This document shows positions 23,024-34,581 of a DNA stretch of 64,000 bases, in pieces. Both the position numbers and the translations under genes were made by a program. Under the pieces are notes generated by a model. The model saw only the letters and a list, made by a program, of their open reading frames with translations, did no database searches and had not been told where the DNA came from. Origin of the DNA: Anthoceros angustus. Its lineage: Eukaryota; Streptophyta; Anthocerotopsida; Anthocerotales; Anthocerotaceae. The stretch lies in contig MU008158.1 in assembly GCA_010909165.1 (NCBI GenBank), positions 494,581 to 558,580 of the forward strand. Direction: 5' to 3'. How positions within the stretch are numbered: position 1 is the stretch's first letter; every line of letters starts with the position of its first letter.

Positions 23024-25558
23024 ATGCAAAATGCTACTGCCAAGGACCTGCCCGGTGACAGACCATCTATGGGGAATGCCCCACCCAGTCTTCCACAGGA
23101 GTACGAAGGCCAGGGCAAGGCCAAGACGGCAGAGATGGAACACAGTCGATTGGAACCGCATCAGGGCGAGGCCGGCATGGATCCAGGTTTGTGGGGTACG
23201 CTCCCTGAGGAGATCGTAGATAGGATTCTTGCTTTCTTGCCTATCCCCAGCTTCTTCCGATTGCAGGTGGTATGTAAGAGGTGGAACTCGCTCAGGTTTT
23301 CTCATGGGTTTCTGGAAATCTATTCTGAAGTTGTGTCTGGGGGGCCTTGGCTGCTTGTCTTTGCCAAGGGCAAGGAAAGGCCCGATGTCCCCCATATTCC
23401 TAACCTGCAGAAGCTAGGATTGGCATACAATTTCATGCTGAAGAGGGTGAGTTTTGTGTACAGTCCTAAGTCTAGGAAATGGTATAACCTTGCCCTGCCA
23501 TGCCTCCCCCCTCGAGCCAGCGTTTTAGCAGCATCTGGGGGCCTGCTCTGTTGTGAGGGGGGTGCGGGGTACTTCCTAGTCTGCAATCCCGTGACCAACA
23601 CCTGGAGACCCTTGCCCCCGAGTCTCTTGGATCGGAATACCATGCACTTGGAGATGGTTGCAGACTGCCCCACAAGGTCATACAAGGTCATTGCCGTGGG
23701 GGGCAGCTTTTTGTACCCTCCAGGAGAGGTGCCCTCGGATGGCACCACTTTGGGGACTACTATATCTGACTATAGAGTTCGCCTAGTTCTGAACAGATTG
23801 AGAAGCAGCTCAGTTGGAGGAAATTATGCAGGGTTCAGCAACTGTGATTTTCAGCCCAGGAACAGTTATCCTGGTTTCGCCACTCCCCATGCTCATCCCA
23901 GCCTGGACCCATTTGATTCTAGTGATCTGCTGTCGCACCGTCGTAGTGCCAATCTGGGTGCTTCTAGTGCAAGTGCAGGTTCCAGTACCTCTGAGTTTCA
24001 TGCTGGCTTTGGCCTAAACCAGCTACGGGTGCTGAGAGTTTCTGGAGGTCCTTCTCGCTGCAGGGAAGGGGGTCTGAGAGAGAATGCACGTCCAGGTTGC
24101 AGGTCCGGGTCAAACCAGAGATCTCAGGAGGGTGCAAGCAAGCCAAGGTGCACTTCACCAGCTACGGGAGAAGCAAGCATAGATACTGTCAATGTTCAAC
24201 TCACCCCTAGCATGCCTACCCTTGTAGTCAGAGATGGACTTGCTGTTCAGACGAGAGGAAGACTATCAGCTTCTGTTTCCTCCACTTCTGAGGAGTCATC
24301 TGATAGCTCAAACAGTGACATAATTGCTGCGTTGGATAGACTGCATATAAGTACTCCCAGAAGTCCAGTACCAGGTGCTGGTCGTTCAGCCAGGGACGAC
24401 TTTCCCATTTCTGCCAGTGGAAACTTGGTGCAGGAAGTCTTGGATGGGAACAGCTCGTTGCCAGTTAGTCTGAGGGTTGGCAAGGCAAACCCACAAGATG
24501 TGGATGCTGGTGTACAGTTGCCTGACCGCAGAGCTGACTCTGCTATCAGCAGAGAGAGTGAAGATGTTGAGGGAGTTGGAAATTCAGATGACAAAATGAG
24601 GGGTTGTACGTCAGAACAATCTTTCACTGGTAGTACGGCGACCAACTCTAGTTTGGTTCTTCCACCGCACAGCGCTCGCCTGTTGTCTAGCTGTAGTGAG
24701 GACGCTGGTTTCACACCACCGAGTGGCAGTGAAGCACTATGGCGTGTAGGGGCTGTTGATGATCCGGTTGGGCTAGCCAGCCTTCTAGAGCAAACCAATC
24801 TAAGGTTGTCCCGGGATTCAGGGTACTATTTTGGGCATGCCTTCACCAGAGTGAGAAACAATCTTCTTCGTTCTGCTGAGGCTGCAGAGTCAAGACCCTC
24901 TGACTATCGTGTAGGGGTTATGCTCAATAGGATAAGATCCAATGCAATAGCAGCTTCTAATGCTATATCTAACAACTCTGATTATTATGGTTTTACTGTT
25001 GAAGTATATGATTCAAAAGTTGGGAGGTGGGAAAGAGCAGGTCTGCTTCCTCGAGAAGTGGACTCCATCTCAAAAACCTGCTATTGTAATGGCCATCTTT
25101 ATTGTCTAGCCTTCAATCTCTTCCGGATATTCAGATTCAGCATAGTGGAGGGCTCATGGACCTCAATAGACATTCCTGCATTCTTCTTTTTTATTGTTCC
25201 AGACCTTGTGGAGCTCTGTGGTCGCCTGCTCCTAGTGGGTGGGGTGAAAGGAACTCCACTGGCTAATGCCATTGTCATCTGGGAGCTTGAACAGACCAGA
25301 CGTGATTGGATGGAAGTCATGAGGATGCCAGATGAGCTATGCAAGGAATTCCATCGTGGAGAACACTTTGGGGTTTTCAGATGTGTGGGAAATGGAGCTT
25401 TACTGTTTTTTATGGGTGAAAACTTTCCTCGGATTCTAGTGTGTAATTTGAACATGAAGTCATGGCATTGGTCACCTCCATGTCATGGAATTGAGAATCG
25501 CTACCAGCGAGGGTTCAAGGGCTTCTGCTTCGAGCCCAGATTGGATGCCTTAGTGTAG
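23024..25558 (+). CDS. F-box/kelch protein with a long disordered insertion
   Basis: Probable substrate adaptor of an SCF ubiquitin ligase. Single exon of 844 aa. The F-box lies near residues 57-95 (LPEEIVDRILAFLPIPSFFR, VCKRWNSL). Kelch-type strands follow (YSPKSRKWYNLALP, CNPVTNTWRPLP, YKVIAVGG) and resume near residue 656 (VEVYDSKVGRWERAG). They finish with RILVCNLNMKSWHWSPP. Between about 247 and 655 is a ~400-residue Ser-rich, low-complexity segment that family members of about 400-450 aa lack. It begins and ends with copies of an SDYRV..LNR.RS motif. The ATG at 23024 is the first of several in-frame Mets ahead of the F-box, so the exact start is uncertain. It may act with the E1 encoded just downstream only in the general sense of the same pathway. 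Confidence 0.9.
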   Translation: MQNATAKDLPGDRPSMGNAPPSLPQEYEGQGKAKTAEMEHSRLEPHQGEAGMDPGLWGTLPEEIVDRILAFLPIPSFFRLQVVCKRWNSLRFSHGFLEIYSEVVSGGPWLLVFAKGKERPDVPHIPNLQKLGLAYNFMLKRVSFVYSPKSRKWYNLALPCLPPRASVLAASGGLLCCEGGAGYFLVCNPVTNTWRPLPPSLLDRNTMHLEMVADCPTRSYKVIAVGGSFLYPPGEVPSDGTTLGTTISDYRVRLVLNRLRSSSVGGNYAGFSNCDFQPRNSYPGFATPHAHPSLDPFDSSDLLSHRRSANLGASSASAGSSTSEFHAGFGLNQLRVLRVSGGPSRCREGGLRENARPGCRSGSNQRSQEGASKPRCTSPATGEASIDTVNVQLTPSMPTLVVRDGLAVQTRGRLSASVSSTSEESSDSSNSDIIAALDRLHISTPRSPVPGAGRSARDDFPISASGNLVQEVLDGNSSLPVSLRVGKANPQDVDAGVQLPDRRADSAISRESEDVEGVGNSDDKMRGCTSEQSFTGSTATNSSLVLPPHSARLLSSCSEDAGFTPPSGSEALWRVGAVDDPVGLASLLEQTNLRLSRDSGYYFGHAFTRVRNNLLRSAEAAESRPSDYRVGVMLNRIRSNAIAASNAISNNSDYYGFTVEVYDSKVGRWERAGLLPREVDSISKTCYCNGHLYCLAFNLFRIFRFSIVEGSWTSIDIPAFFFFIVPDLVELCGRLLLVGGVKGTPLANAIVIWELEQTRRDWMEVMRMPDELCKEFHRGEHFGVFRCVGNGALLFFMGENFPRILVCNLNMKSWHWSPPCHGIENRYQRGFKGFCFEPRLDALV

Positions 25559-26248
25559 GCAATGATTCCCAAAATGTCAACATTGTACATGTAGTAAATG
25601 CATGGATGTTGGAGACGTACCACAACCCGTTCTATGTATTCCGACTTGGCCAAACCTGTTCAGAGACACTTAACCTATCCCTGGACATGGTGTCTCTTTC
25701 ATTTGCAGGTCACAAAGTCTGTTGCATAGCTATGGTCCACCATGCTCAACTATTTCTGTTTACTGGGGAGGCCAAACTTGCCTAGGAATCTTGCTATGTC
25801 GGCCTGCTGAGACAGTTCAGCAAGTGTGTTGATCCGCTTTATGTCGCAACCAAATTGAAGGGCAATGACCATTTGTACGAGCAATTCTCCCCTTGTAACG
25901 GCTGTGAGATAGTCCGATCTGTAACCCTGCTGTCAGGCTCACCATGTTGAAGTACACTATGTGCAGCATATTCACATTGTGCCTCAATTACATGCTTCAA
26001 TTTCGTTTTTGATAGGAAACACGGAGATAAGAGAAACATGATGTGTGTGACATAATTTGGACCTTTACCACCCCTGAAGATCTGAGATTCTGAGTTAGTA
26101 CAGAGCGTTCCTGGTGAAGTAAAGTGTTCACGGGATTGTCCCTTTTTCAGCAGGCCTCGCCACTGACTGTATTTTTCATCTGACCACGTCTTTTTGTAAA
26201 CTTTGTAGGGCAGGGAAGGGTGCCACGCAGACCTTCTGGCAAGAAGGA
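25559..26248. other. Intergenic: F-box 3' flank and E1 5' flank
   Basis: No ORF of note. A TTTTTGTAAACTTTGTAG string near 26,190-26,207 resembles a 3' splice site, so the E1 transcript may have an intron in its 5' leader or an extra N-terminal exon that I could not define. Confidence 0.4.
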
Positions 26249-29200
26249 ATGAGATTTAAACTTGATCTGGAAGACAGTGGCTCAGACGAAGCTCCATCAG
26301 ATTTGGAAAATCCAGCGAAAAGGGCTCGACATTCCATTCCAGAGGAACCAACCACGAGCACTATTAGCACGTCTGTATTGGAGAAGTCTCCAGAATTGGA
26401 GGTTTCAGTCATGGTGGTCCAAACGCATCTGAGTGGATTGGCAGATATTGATGAGGATTTGCACAGCAGGCAGCTGGCAGTTTATGGTCGGGAGACCATG
26501 CGGCGTCTGTTTGGTGTGAGTGTTCTCATATCAGGTCTCAAAGGACTAGGAGCAGAAATAGGTATGCCCAGACGAACTTGGTGGAGAGTTCCAGCCTGTA
26601 TGCCCTTTACTATTGACAGCCTCATAGTCGCATGATGAGTGGTGTGCAGCGAAGAATGTTATCTTGGCAGGGGTGAAAACTGTCACCTTGCATGACACAG
26701 GGGATGTTGAACTTGACAATCTTTCCGCCCAGTTTTACCTGTCGGAAACTGATATTGGGAGCAATAGAGCCTCTGCTTGTGCTGAGAGTCTAAGAGCACT
26801 CAATGCCTCAGTTGTTACAAATGTTCACAAAGATGAGATTACAGAGGAGTTTCTTGCAAACTTTCAGGTACGGATGGTTTCCTCAGTGTGTCTGTTGCTT
26901 CGGTTTGTTACTAAGTTTCTCAGTCTCAAATTTGTATGTTGGTGGTTGCTCAGGTAGTAGTCTTCACCAGTGTAAGGCTTGTTGATGCCTTGAAGTACAA
27001 TGATTATTGTCGCCGATGTGAACCTCCTATTTCCTTTATAAAGGCAGATGTGTGTGGAGTATTTGGCAGTGTATTCTGTGATTTCGGACCAGCCTTCACT
27101 GTCTTTGACACAGATGGAGAAGATCCACATTCAGCCATAATTGCTGCAATCAGCAATGGTGATCCGGCCATTGTCTCCTGTGTGGAAGATGACAGGTTGG
27201 AGTTTGAGGATGGTGATCTAGTTGTCTTTACAGAGGTCCAAGGGATGACTGAGCTGAACGACGGGAGGCCACGACGGATTAAGAATGTTAAACCCTACTC
27301 CTTTGTTCTAGATGATGATACTAGCAGGTTGTCAGAGTACAGGAGAGGGGGCATTGTGACTCAAATCAAGCAGCCCAAGATACTGCATTTCCTTCCACTT
27401 AAGGAGGCCCTGAAGGTTACGGGGAATTATCTTGTGAGTGATTTTTCCAAGTTTGATCGCTCCCCTTTGCTGCACTTGGCTTTTCAGGCTCTCGACTCCT
27501 TTATCTGCCATGCTGGCCACCCACCTCGTCCAGGATTTGATGAGGATGCAGAGAAGCTAATTGAGATTGCCAAACAATTGAACGAGAATGCAGAATCTGC
27601 TAAGCTTGAATCCATAGATGAAGTACTTCTGAAGCAGTTTGCTAGTGGAGCGTCTGCAGTTCTGAATCCAATGGCAGCCCTGTTTGGGGGCATAGTTGGG
27701 CAAGAGGTTGTCAAAGCTTGTTCTGGAAAATTTCATCCGATTTTCCAGGTATTTGCACCCAACTATAGTGCGTCTATCTTGTGAATTTTATATTACTGCT
27801 CAGTGACATCCTAGCAGGCTGACAAGCAAGAAAGCTTCTATTTCAAACTTGTTTTGTTGGTCCATCAGCAGATCTCACAAGTATCCTGGTAGCAGAGTCT
27901 CAACTGACTCACTTTGGTGTCTGTACTTGCAGTTCTTCTATTTTGATTCAGTTGAATCACTACCATCTGAGCCACTTGTTGTAGAGGATGTGAAGCCTTC
28001 ACGATATAATGCACAGATTTCTGTCTTTGGACACAAGTTGCAGCAGAAGCTGGAGGATGCAAACATATTTGTTGTTGGTGCTGGTGCTCTGGGCTGTGAA
28101 GTACTGAAGAACCTTGCATTGATGGGGGTATCATGTGGCAAAGGGAAGCTGACTATTGCTGATGACGATGTGATAGAGAAGAGTAATCTTAGCCGCCAAT
28201 TTCTCTTTCGTGACAGCAATATTGGTGAGGCAAAGTCAACAGTGGCCGTTTCAGCTGCTCTTTCTATAAACCCTTCGCTAAAAGCTGAGGCACTAGTAAC
28301 CCGTGTAAGCCTGAACTCTGAGAATAAGTTTAATGATGCATTCTGGGAGGGATTGGATGTGGTTATCAATGCACTAGATAATGTGGATGCCCGACTATAT
28401 GTGGACAGAAGGTGTGTATATTTCCAGAAACCTTTGTTGGAATCTGGAACTCTTGGGACAAAGTGTAATACACAAGTGGTCATCCCCCATGCGACAGAGA
28501 ACTATGGAGCATCCACAGATCCTCCTGAGAAGCAAGCTCCAATGTGCACCCTTCACTCATTTCCACATAATATATACCACTGTCTCACATGGGCACGTTC
28601 AGAGTTTGAAGGACTGATGGAGAAGACACCATCAGAGGCAAATGCGTACTTGGCAGATCCAGAAGGATACCTTCGATCTCTGAAAAGTGTAGGAGAGATG
28701 CAGGCAAAGGAGAGGTTACAAAGTGTCGTCGACTGCCTCATCAAAGAGAGGTGTGCAACATTTGAGGACTGCCTTGTTTGGGCAAGACACAGGTACGTAG
28801 TAAGCCGTGCAGCCTCTCTTTTTCCCATCTTTTGAACAAAACTGGCTGTTATATCCAATACATGTGCTATGTGCAGGTTTGAAGATTTTTTTGCCAGTCG
28901 TGTAAAGCAGCTCATTAGTACATTCCCAGAAGACGCTACTTCCAGCTCAGGAGCACCTTTCTGGTCAGCTCCAAAGCGCTTTCCAAAGCCACTAGAGTTC
29001 AACCTCTCTGACCAGACCTGCCGCTCATTCATTACAGCGGCAGCTATGTTAAGGGCTGAGATTTATCGCCTATCGGTTCCTCAGTGGGCTTCTGTTCCAA
29101 GTAAGCTAGCAGAATTTGTGGACGGGATTGAGGTTCCAGAGTACAAGCCAAAGCAAGCAGGAGCAGTTGCAAGAGAGGAGAATACATCAGGAAGCCAACT

Positions 29201-30059
29201 ACCTACAAGCACTGACAACGCAGGAGGAAGTGTCAGTGGCCAGGATGCAGACAGTGACAGCCCAATCGGGCAGCTAACAAGTGCACTGGAAGCAGCAGTC
29301 CACAAGCTTCCACTAGGATTCTCTATGAATCCAGTGATATTTGAGAAGGTAAGGCCCCACCATCATCACACTTCAAGAAACATGCTGGAGACCAAGACTT
29401 GACATCATTCTCCTCCTTGCCTGTAGGATGACGACTCCAACCATCACATGGACTTGATAGCTGGGCTTGCAAACCTGCGAGCCAAGAACTACAACATCCC
29501 TGAAGTCGACAAACTCAAGGCTAAACTGATTGCCGGGCGAATCATCCCGGCCATCGCCACCACCACAGCCATGGCAACAGGTCTAGTGTGCTTGGAGCTG
29601 TACAAGGTCTTCCTGGGGCACAGAATTGACATGTACAGAAACACATTTGCTAATCTGGCCTTGCCTCTGTTCTCCATGGCGGAACCTGTGTCAGCTAAGA
29701 CCATCAAGCATGCAGAGCTGTCCTGGTCGGTGTGGGATCGGTGGACCATCAGGGAAGACCTTTCCGTAAGGGAGCTGATAGACTGGTTTCAGGCAAAGGG
29801 GCTAACAGCGTACAGTGTGACTTGTGGGTCGACCTGCCTGTACAATTCGTATTTCCCAAAACACCGCGAGCGAATGGAACGAAAGCTTGTGGAGCTGGCT
29901 CGGGATGTGGCCAAGTTTCAGGTCTCCGCAAATCACAGGCACCTGGATCTGTCGGTGGGCTGCGAAGATGCCGACGGGAACGATGTGGAGGCCCCTCTTG
30001 TGTCCATCTCCTTGTTCGAGTCTGTTAACGATCTTCCACCTTCAGGTGACCGGGCATAG
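26249..30059 (+). CDS. UBA1: Ubiquitin-activating enzyme E1
   Basis: Activates ubiquitin with ATP and passes it to E2 enzymes; nucleus and cytosol. Six exons (26249-26561, 26650-26867, 26954-27748, 27933-28792, 28877-29348, 29427-30059) join in phase to 1,096 aa, typical for E1. A disordered acidic N-terminus contains a basic PAKRARHS stretch. The inactive adenylation half has [16 protein letters not shown] and GLGAEIAKN. The active half has [19 protein letters not shown], the nucleotide-binding loop, and [17 protein letters not shown]. The catalytic Cys lies in [17 protein letters not shown]. The Cys domain continues with [13 protein letters not shown], then [24 protein letters not shown] and the C-terminal ubiquitin-fold domain. 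The last ~17 residues ([15 protein letters not shown]) extend beyond the usual end. Introns are 78-184 bases. Confidence 0.96.
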
Positions 30060-30569
30060 CGGTTGCTACAACTTGCAACTGCTTCCCTTCCCATATTGCT
30101 CCCAAAACGTGAAGTATGAAAATGCGAATTAATGAATTGGTTTCGTGAATCGTGAAACACGTAACACCAGTCTCGCGTACGTGATCGAAACGACATCCCA
30201 ACAACCATGCCGCGTTCACGAAAGTGGAGCACGCTCGAATTATAATTACGTGGGGAATTTTTCACGGCTCCCAAAAAAACTGCGCAGAGTGGCGGGAGAG
30301 GCCCTTTTGCTTTCTTTAGCTCATGGAAAGCCTGAGCTGGTGTTGAAGGAGAGGAATTCAGGAGTGGAGCTCGAAATGGTGGCAAGCAGCGTGAGACGTG
30401 CGGCAGGATGTTGTTGCAAGCGGGGAGCAAGCTCGGCGCGGAGTGCTGCTGTTCATTGCGACAAGAAATGACGGGGTTGCGCAATGCTTGGCAGAGCACG
30501 CAATTGGGCACGCTGGGAGCCTCGTGAGCACAGTCTAGGGTAGGTAGGCCTGGAGGAGAAAGCTTAGCC
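30060..30569. other. Intergenic between E1 and SMC3
   Basis: 510 bases hold the E1 3' end and the SMC3 promoter. A pair of inverted CGTGAAxCGTGAAACACG-like strings sits near 30,145-30,162. No exon or RNA gene was recognised. Confidence 0.4.
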
Positions 30570-33500
30570 ATGTTTATAAAGCAGGTGATCATCGAAGGAT
30601 TCAAGAGTTACAAGGAGCAGGTTGCTGCGGAGCCGTTTAGCCCCAAGCACAACTGCGTGGTCGGGGCAAATGGTTCGGGGAAGACTAATTTCTTCCACGC
30701 CATTCGGTTTGTGCTCAGTGATTTGTTCCATGATTTGCGGGCCGAGCACAGGCAGGCTCTCCTCCATGAAGGAGCCGGGCATCAGGTCATGTCCGCGTTT
30801 GTGGAGATTGTGTTTGATAACAGTGACAACCGAATGCCCGTGGACAGGGAGGAGGTGCGCCTGCGCCGGACCATCGGTTTGAAGAAGGATGAGTATTTTC
30901 TGGACAAGAAGCACATTACCAAGACTGAGGTGATGAATTTGCTGGAAAGTGCGGGTTTCTCGCGCTCCAACCCTTACTATGTGGTGCAGCAGGGGAAGAT
31001 TGCGTCGCTTACGCTGATGAAGGACGGGGAGCGGCTGGATCTTCTTAAGGAGATCGGTGGTACTCGCGTCTATGAGGAGCGCAGGAAAGAGAGTTTAAAG
31101 ATTTTGCAGGACACTGAGAACAGGAGGAGGCAGATTGTGGAGGTGGTTCAGTTTATCGAGGAGAGGCTCAAGGAGCTGGATGAGGAGAAGGAGGAGCTCC
31201 GGAAGTACCAGCTGCTTGATAAACAAAGGAGGTCGTTGGAATACACCATCTTTGAGAAGGAGCTGCTGGATGTTAGGCAGAAGCTGGATGAAACGGAAGA
31301 AGCCCGGCAAAAGGTTTCTGAGAAGTCCAGTAACATGTACAATAGCGTGCTGGAGTCACATGAACAGCTCAAAGACATGGAGAAGAGTTTGAAAAGCCTT
31401 GCCAAGGAGTTGCAAGCCGCGACCAAGGAGAAGGACTATGCAGAGAGGCAGAGGACGGAATCGCTTCGGAATTATGCTAAAGTGGAGTCAGATGTGCGAG
31501 ATATGGAGGACCGCATGAAGACGGAAGCAAGATCGAAGGATGAGATCGTGAGGGAGCTGAGAGCTCTGGAGAAAGAGATCCAGCGTTCCAGACAGGCCTT
31601 GGAAGAAGTCACTCCTCGCTATCAGCAGCTGGTACAGCAGGAAGACGAGATTGCCAAGGGTGTAGTATCCAGAGAGAAGGAGCTCAGTATTCTCTATCAG
31701 AAGCAGGGGCGTACGGCGCAGTTTGCCAACAAATCAGCTCGGGATAGCTTTCTTCGGAGGGAAGTTGATGACCTGAGGGATAACATCCGCTCAGCGAATG
31801 CTCAAGTACAGACGCTTCAGATTGAGATGGCGAAGCTGAATGAAGAGCTGGAAGGTCATACAGCTAGCGTAGGGAATTTCACCGCAATGCTTCAACAACT
31901 GGAGAGTTATGTTGCTCAAAGTGATGCGCAATTTGCTGCATTGAAAGCTGAAAGGGATAACATGCATGACGTACGAAAGAGTATGTGGAAACAGGAGAGT
32001 GATCTCTCGGAAGAAGTTGAGAGACTGAGATCAGAGACTCAGAAGGCTGAGAAAGCCTTGGAGCATGCGGCTCCCGGTGACATCAGGAGGGGACTTATGT
32101 CTATCCGGAGAATCTGCAAGGAACGCAACATCACAGGTGTGCATGGGCCCATCTTGGAACTGCTGGACTGTGATGAGAAGTTTTTCACGGCTGCTGAGGT
32201 GACAGCCGGAAATAGCTTGTATCACGTTGTCGTGGATTTTGACGAGATATCAACCAAGATTATTCATTACCTCAGCAAGGAGAAGGGTGGGAGGGTCACG
32301 TTCATGCCTCTGAACAGAGTCACCGCGCCACGGGTCAACTATCCCACAGGCCCTGACGTTGTTCCTCTCTTGAGTTGGTTGAAGTATGATCCCCTATATG
32401 CCCCAGCTTTTGCGCAGGTTTTTGGAAGGACTGTGATATGCCGTGACATGGAGGTTGCAACCAAGGTTGCTCGCACAGCTGAAGTAGACTGCATAACTCT
32501 CGAAGGTGACCAGGTTAGCAAGAAGGGAGGAATGACCGGTGGATTCTACGACTACAAGAGATCTAAACTGAAACTTCTTAGTGTCGTGCGGCAAAACACA
32601 AAAACGGTTGGCCTGAAGCAAGAAGAACTGGAGAAGGTTAGGGCATCTTTGCAGGAGCTTGATCAGAAAATCAATGGCGTCATGAGTGAACAGCAGAAGC
32701 TGGATGCAAGCAAAGGGCATAACAGGTCGCAATGTGACCAGCTGAGAAATGATATAAGTGCAGTGAAACGTGAAGAGGTCATGAAGCGTCGAGCTCTTGA
32801 GAGCAAGAAGAAGTTGATGGCGAATTCCTGGGAATTGATTAAACAGCTTGAGGCATCAATTGAACTCAAGCAAGGAGAGATGCAGACAGATCTTGTTGGT
32901 CAGTTGACGGATGAAGAAAGGCACCGCCTGTCATGTTTGAATCCGGAGATTACCTCCTTGAAGGAAGACCAGATTACGATCAGAGCAATGAGAATGGATG
33001 CTGAGATGAGAAAGGGTGAGCTGGAGACTCTTCTGTCAACCAACTTGGTGAAACGTCAAACAGAGCTGGAGGTCCAGCTTGCTGCAGTGGATCCGAAGAC
33101 GCTTGAGGCAGAACTTGAACAAAAGAGAGTGGAGTTGAGGAATGCTAAGGTCTCTGTCGACGAGGATACCCAACACTTGAAGACAATCACAGATCAGATT
33201 GATAAGCACAATCGACAGATACAGCACTTGAAGAGCTCTAAGGATGAGCTGAAGGCTTTGGAAAGCACCTATGAGCAGACTTTGCAGGATGAAGCAAAAG
33301 AGCTAGAGCAACTCCTTAGCAGACGGAACCTGCTTCAAACCAAGCGTGAGGACCTGATGAAAAAAATTCGTGACTTAGGCTCCCTCCCCTCCGATGCCTT
33401 TGAGAAGTATCAGCGGAAAGGACTAAAAGAGCTGCACAAAATGATCCATAGATGCAATGAACAGCTTAAGGCTTTCAGCCATGTGAACAAGAAGGCCCTC

Positions 33501-34181
33501 GACCAGTATGTCAATTTCACCGAGCAAAGAGAGGAGCTTCATTTGAGGCAAGCTGAACTGGATTCTGGCGATGAGAAGATCAGGGAACTCATATCAGTCC
33601 TGGATCAACGAAAAGATGAGTCTATTGAAAGGACATTCAAAGGTGTTGCAAAAAATTTCCGGGAAGCTTTTGCGGAGCTAGTTCCAGGCGGTCACGGATC
33701 ACTTGTGATGATGAAGAAGCGGAGAATGGATGAGGCAGAGGATGAGGATGCAGATGATGACTATCGGGAAGGGGATGCCGACAGAGTGGAGAAGTACATA
33801 GGTGTGAAAGTGAAGGTTTCATTTACGGGGCAGGGTGAGACACAGTCTATGAAACAGCTGTCGGGAGGTCAAAAGACGGTTGTTGCTCTAACTTTGATCT
33901 TCGCTATTCAGCGATGTGACCCAGCTCCTTTCTACCTGTTTGATGAGATTGATGCAGCCCTAGATCCTCAATATCGGACAGCAGTGGGGAATATGATCAA
34001 ACGACAGGCAGATACCTCACATACACAGTTCATCACCACAACATTTCGACCTGAGCTTGTGAAGGTTGCTGACAAGATTTATGGAGTCACTCACAAAAAT
34101 AGGGTGAGCCGTGTTGATGTCATCAGCAGGGACGATGCTCTCTACTTCATAGAGAAAGATCAAAGTCATCAACCAACGTGA
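30570..34181 (+). CDS. SMC3: Cohesin subunit SMC3, intronless
   Basis: ATPase arm of the cohesin ring that holds sister chromatids together. One uninterrupted frame of 1,203 aa, the family length. The N-terminus is MFIKQVIIEGFKSYKEQ, with Walker A GANGSGKTNFFHAIRFVLSD near residue 34 and the VVQQGKI signature near 143. Two long coiled coils flank a hinge (about residues 510-660: GVHGPILELLDC..GGMTGGFYD). The C-terminal head has [20 protein letters not shown], Walker [15 protein letters not shown] and the H-loop region [11 protein letters not shown]. It has no introns although neighbours of similar age have 5-16, which suggests a retrocopy or complete intron loss. The last 109 codons are repeated downstream in a fresh tandem duplication. 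Confidence 0.96.
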   Translation: MFIKQVIIEGFKSYKEQVAAEPFSPKHNCVVGANGSGKTNFFHAIRFVLSDLFHDLRAEHRQALLHEGAGHQVMSAFVEIVFDNSDNRMPVDREEVRLRRTIGLKKDEYFLDKKHITKTEVMNLLESAGFSRSNPYYVVQQGKIASLTLMKDGERLDLLKEIGGTRVYEERRKESLKILQDTENRRRQIVEVVQFIEERLKELDEEKEELRKYQLLDKQRRSLEYTIFEKELLDVRQKLDETEEARQKVSEKSSNMYNSVLESHEQLKDMEKSLKSLAKELQAATKEKDYAERQRTESLRNYAKVESDVRDMEDRMKTEARSKDEIVRELRALEKEIQRSRQALEEVTPRYQQLVQQEDEIAKGVVSREKELSILYQKQGRTAQFANKSARDSFLRREVDDLRDNIRSANAQVQTLQIEMAKLNEELEGHTASVGNFTAMLQQLESYVAQSDAQFAALKAERDNMHDVRKSMWKQESDLSEEVERLRSETQKAEKALEHAAPGDIRRGLMSIRRICKERNITGVHGPILELLDCDEKFFTAAEVTAGNSLYHVVVDFDEISTKIIHYLSKEKGGRVTFMPLNRVTAPRVNYPTGPDVVPLLSWLKYDPLYAPAFAQVFGRTVICRDMEVATKVARTAEVDCITLEGDQVSKKGGMTGGFYDYKRSKLKLLSVVRQNTKTVGLKQEELEKVRASLQELDQKINGVMSEQQKLDASKGHNRSQCDQLRNDISAVKREEVMKRRALESKKKLMANSWELIKQLEASIELKQGEMQTDLVGQLTDEERHRLSCLNPEITSLKEDQITIRAMRMDAEMRKGELETLLSTNLVKRQTELEVQLAAVDPKTLEAELEQKRVELRNAKVSVDEDTQHLKTITDQIDKHNRQIQHLKSSKDELKALESTYEQTLQDEAKELEQLLSRRNLLQTKREDLMKKIRDLGSLPSDAFEKYQRKGLKELHKMIHRCNEQLKAFSHVNKKALDQYVNFTEQREELHLRQAELDSGDEKIRELISVLDQRKDESIERTFKGVAKNFREAFAELVPGGHGSLVMMKKRRMDEAEDEDADDDYREGDADRVEKYIGVKVKVSFTGQGETQSMKQLSGGQKTVVALTLIFAIQRCDPAPFYLFDEIDAALDPQYRTAVGNMIKRQADTSHTQFITTTFRPELVKVADKIYGVTHKNRVSRVDVISRDDALYFIEKDQSHQPT

Positions 34182-34581
34182 TCAGGTGATGTCCGCTGCG
34201 ATCCTTGGTCAGGATTTAGCGGGGAGAACTGTTGTACCATAGAAACCGAAAGCCAGTGTCTTGAGAAAGTTGAGATTTATGGCTAACGGCACCAATTTTC
34301 ACAGACTATGAGCTCTGATCATGCCTTGCTGAAGGCTGCATAGGGAATAGCTAGGTACCAAATAGGTTGATTAGCCTGTTGTGAATATCACCGCTGTCAT
34401 CTTAGTGAAACCTCCAAGCATTTGGAGGATTAGTGGATGAGGGACGAGGACCAGGAACCTTCGCTGAAAGGAAACGAAACGTCTACAAATACTGTTCCCG
34501 GAAAGCTAGGTCTAAGCCTGGATACAGCAAAGGGCATCAACCTGTCCAAACAGAGCTTGGACTCGATCGTCATCAGACCTG

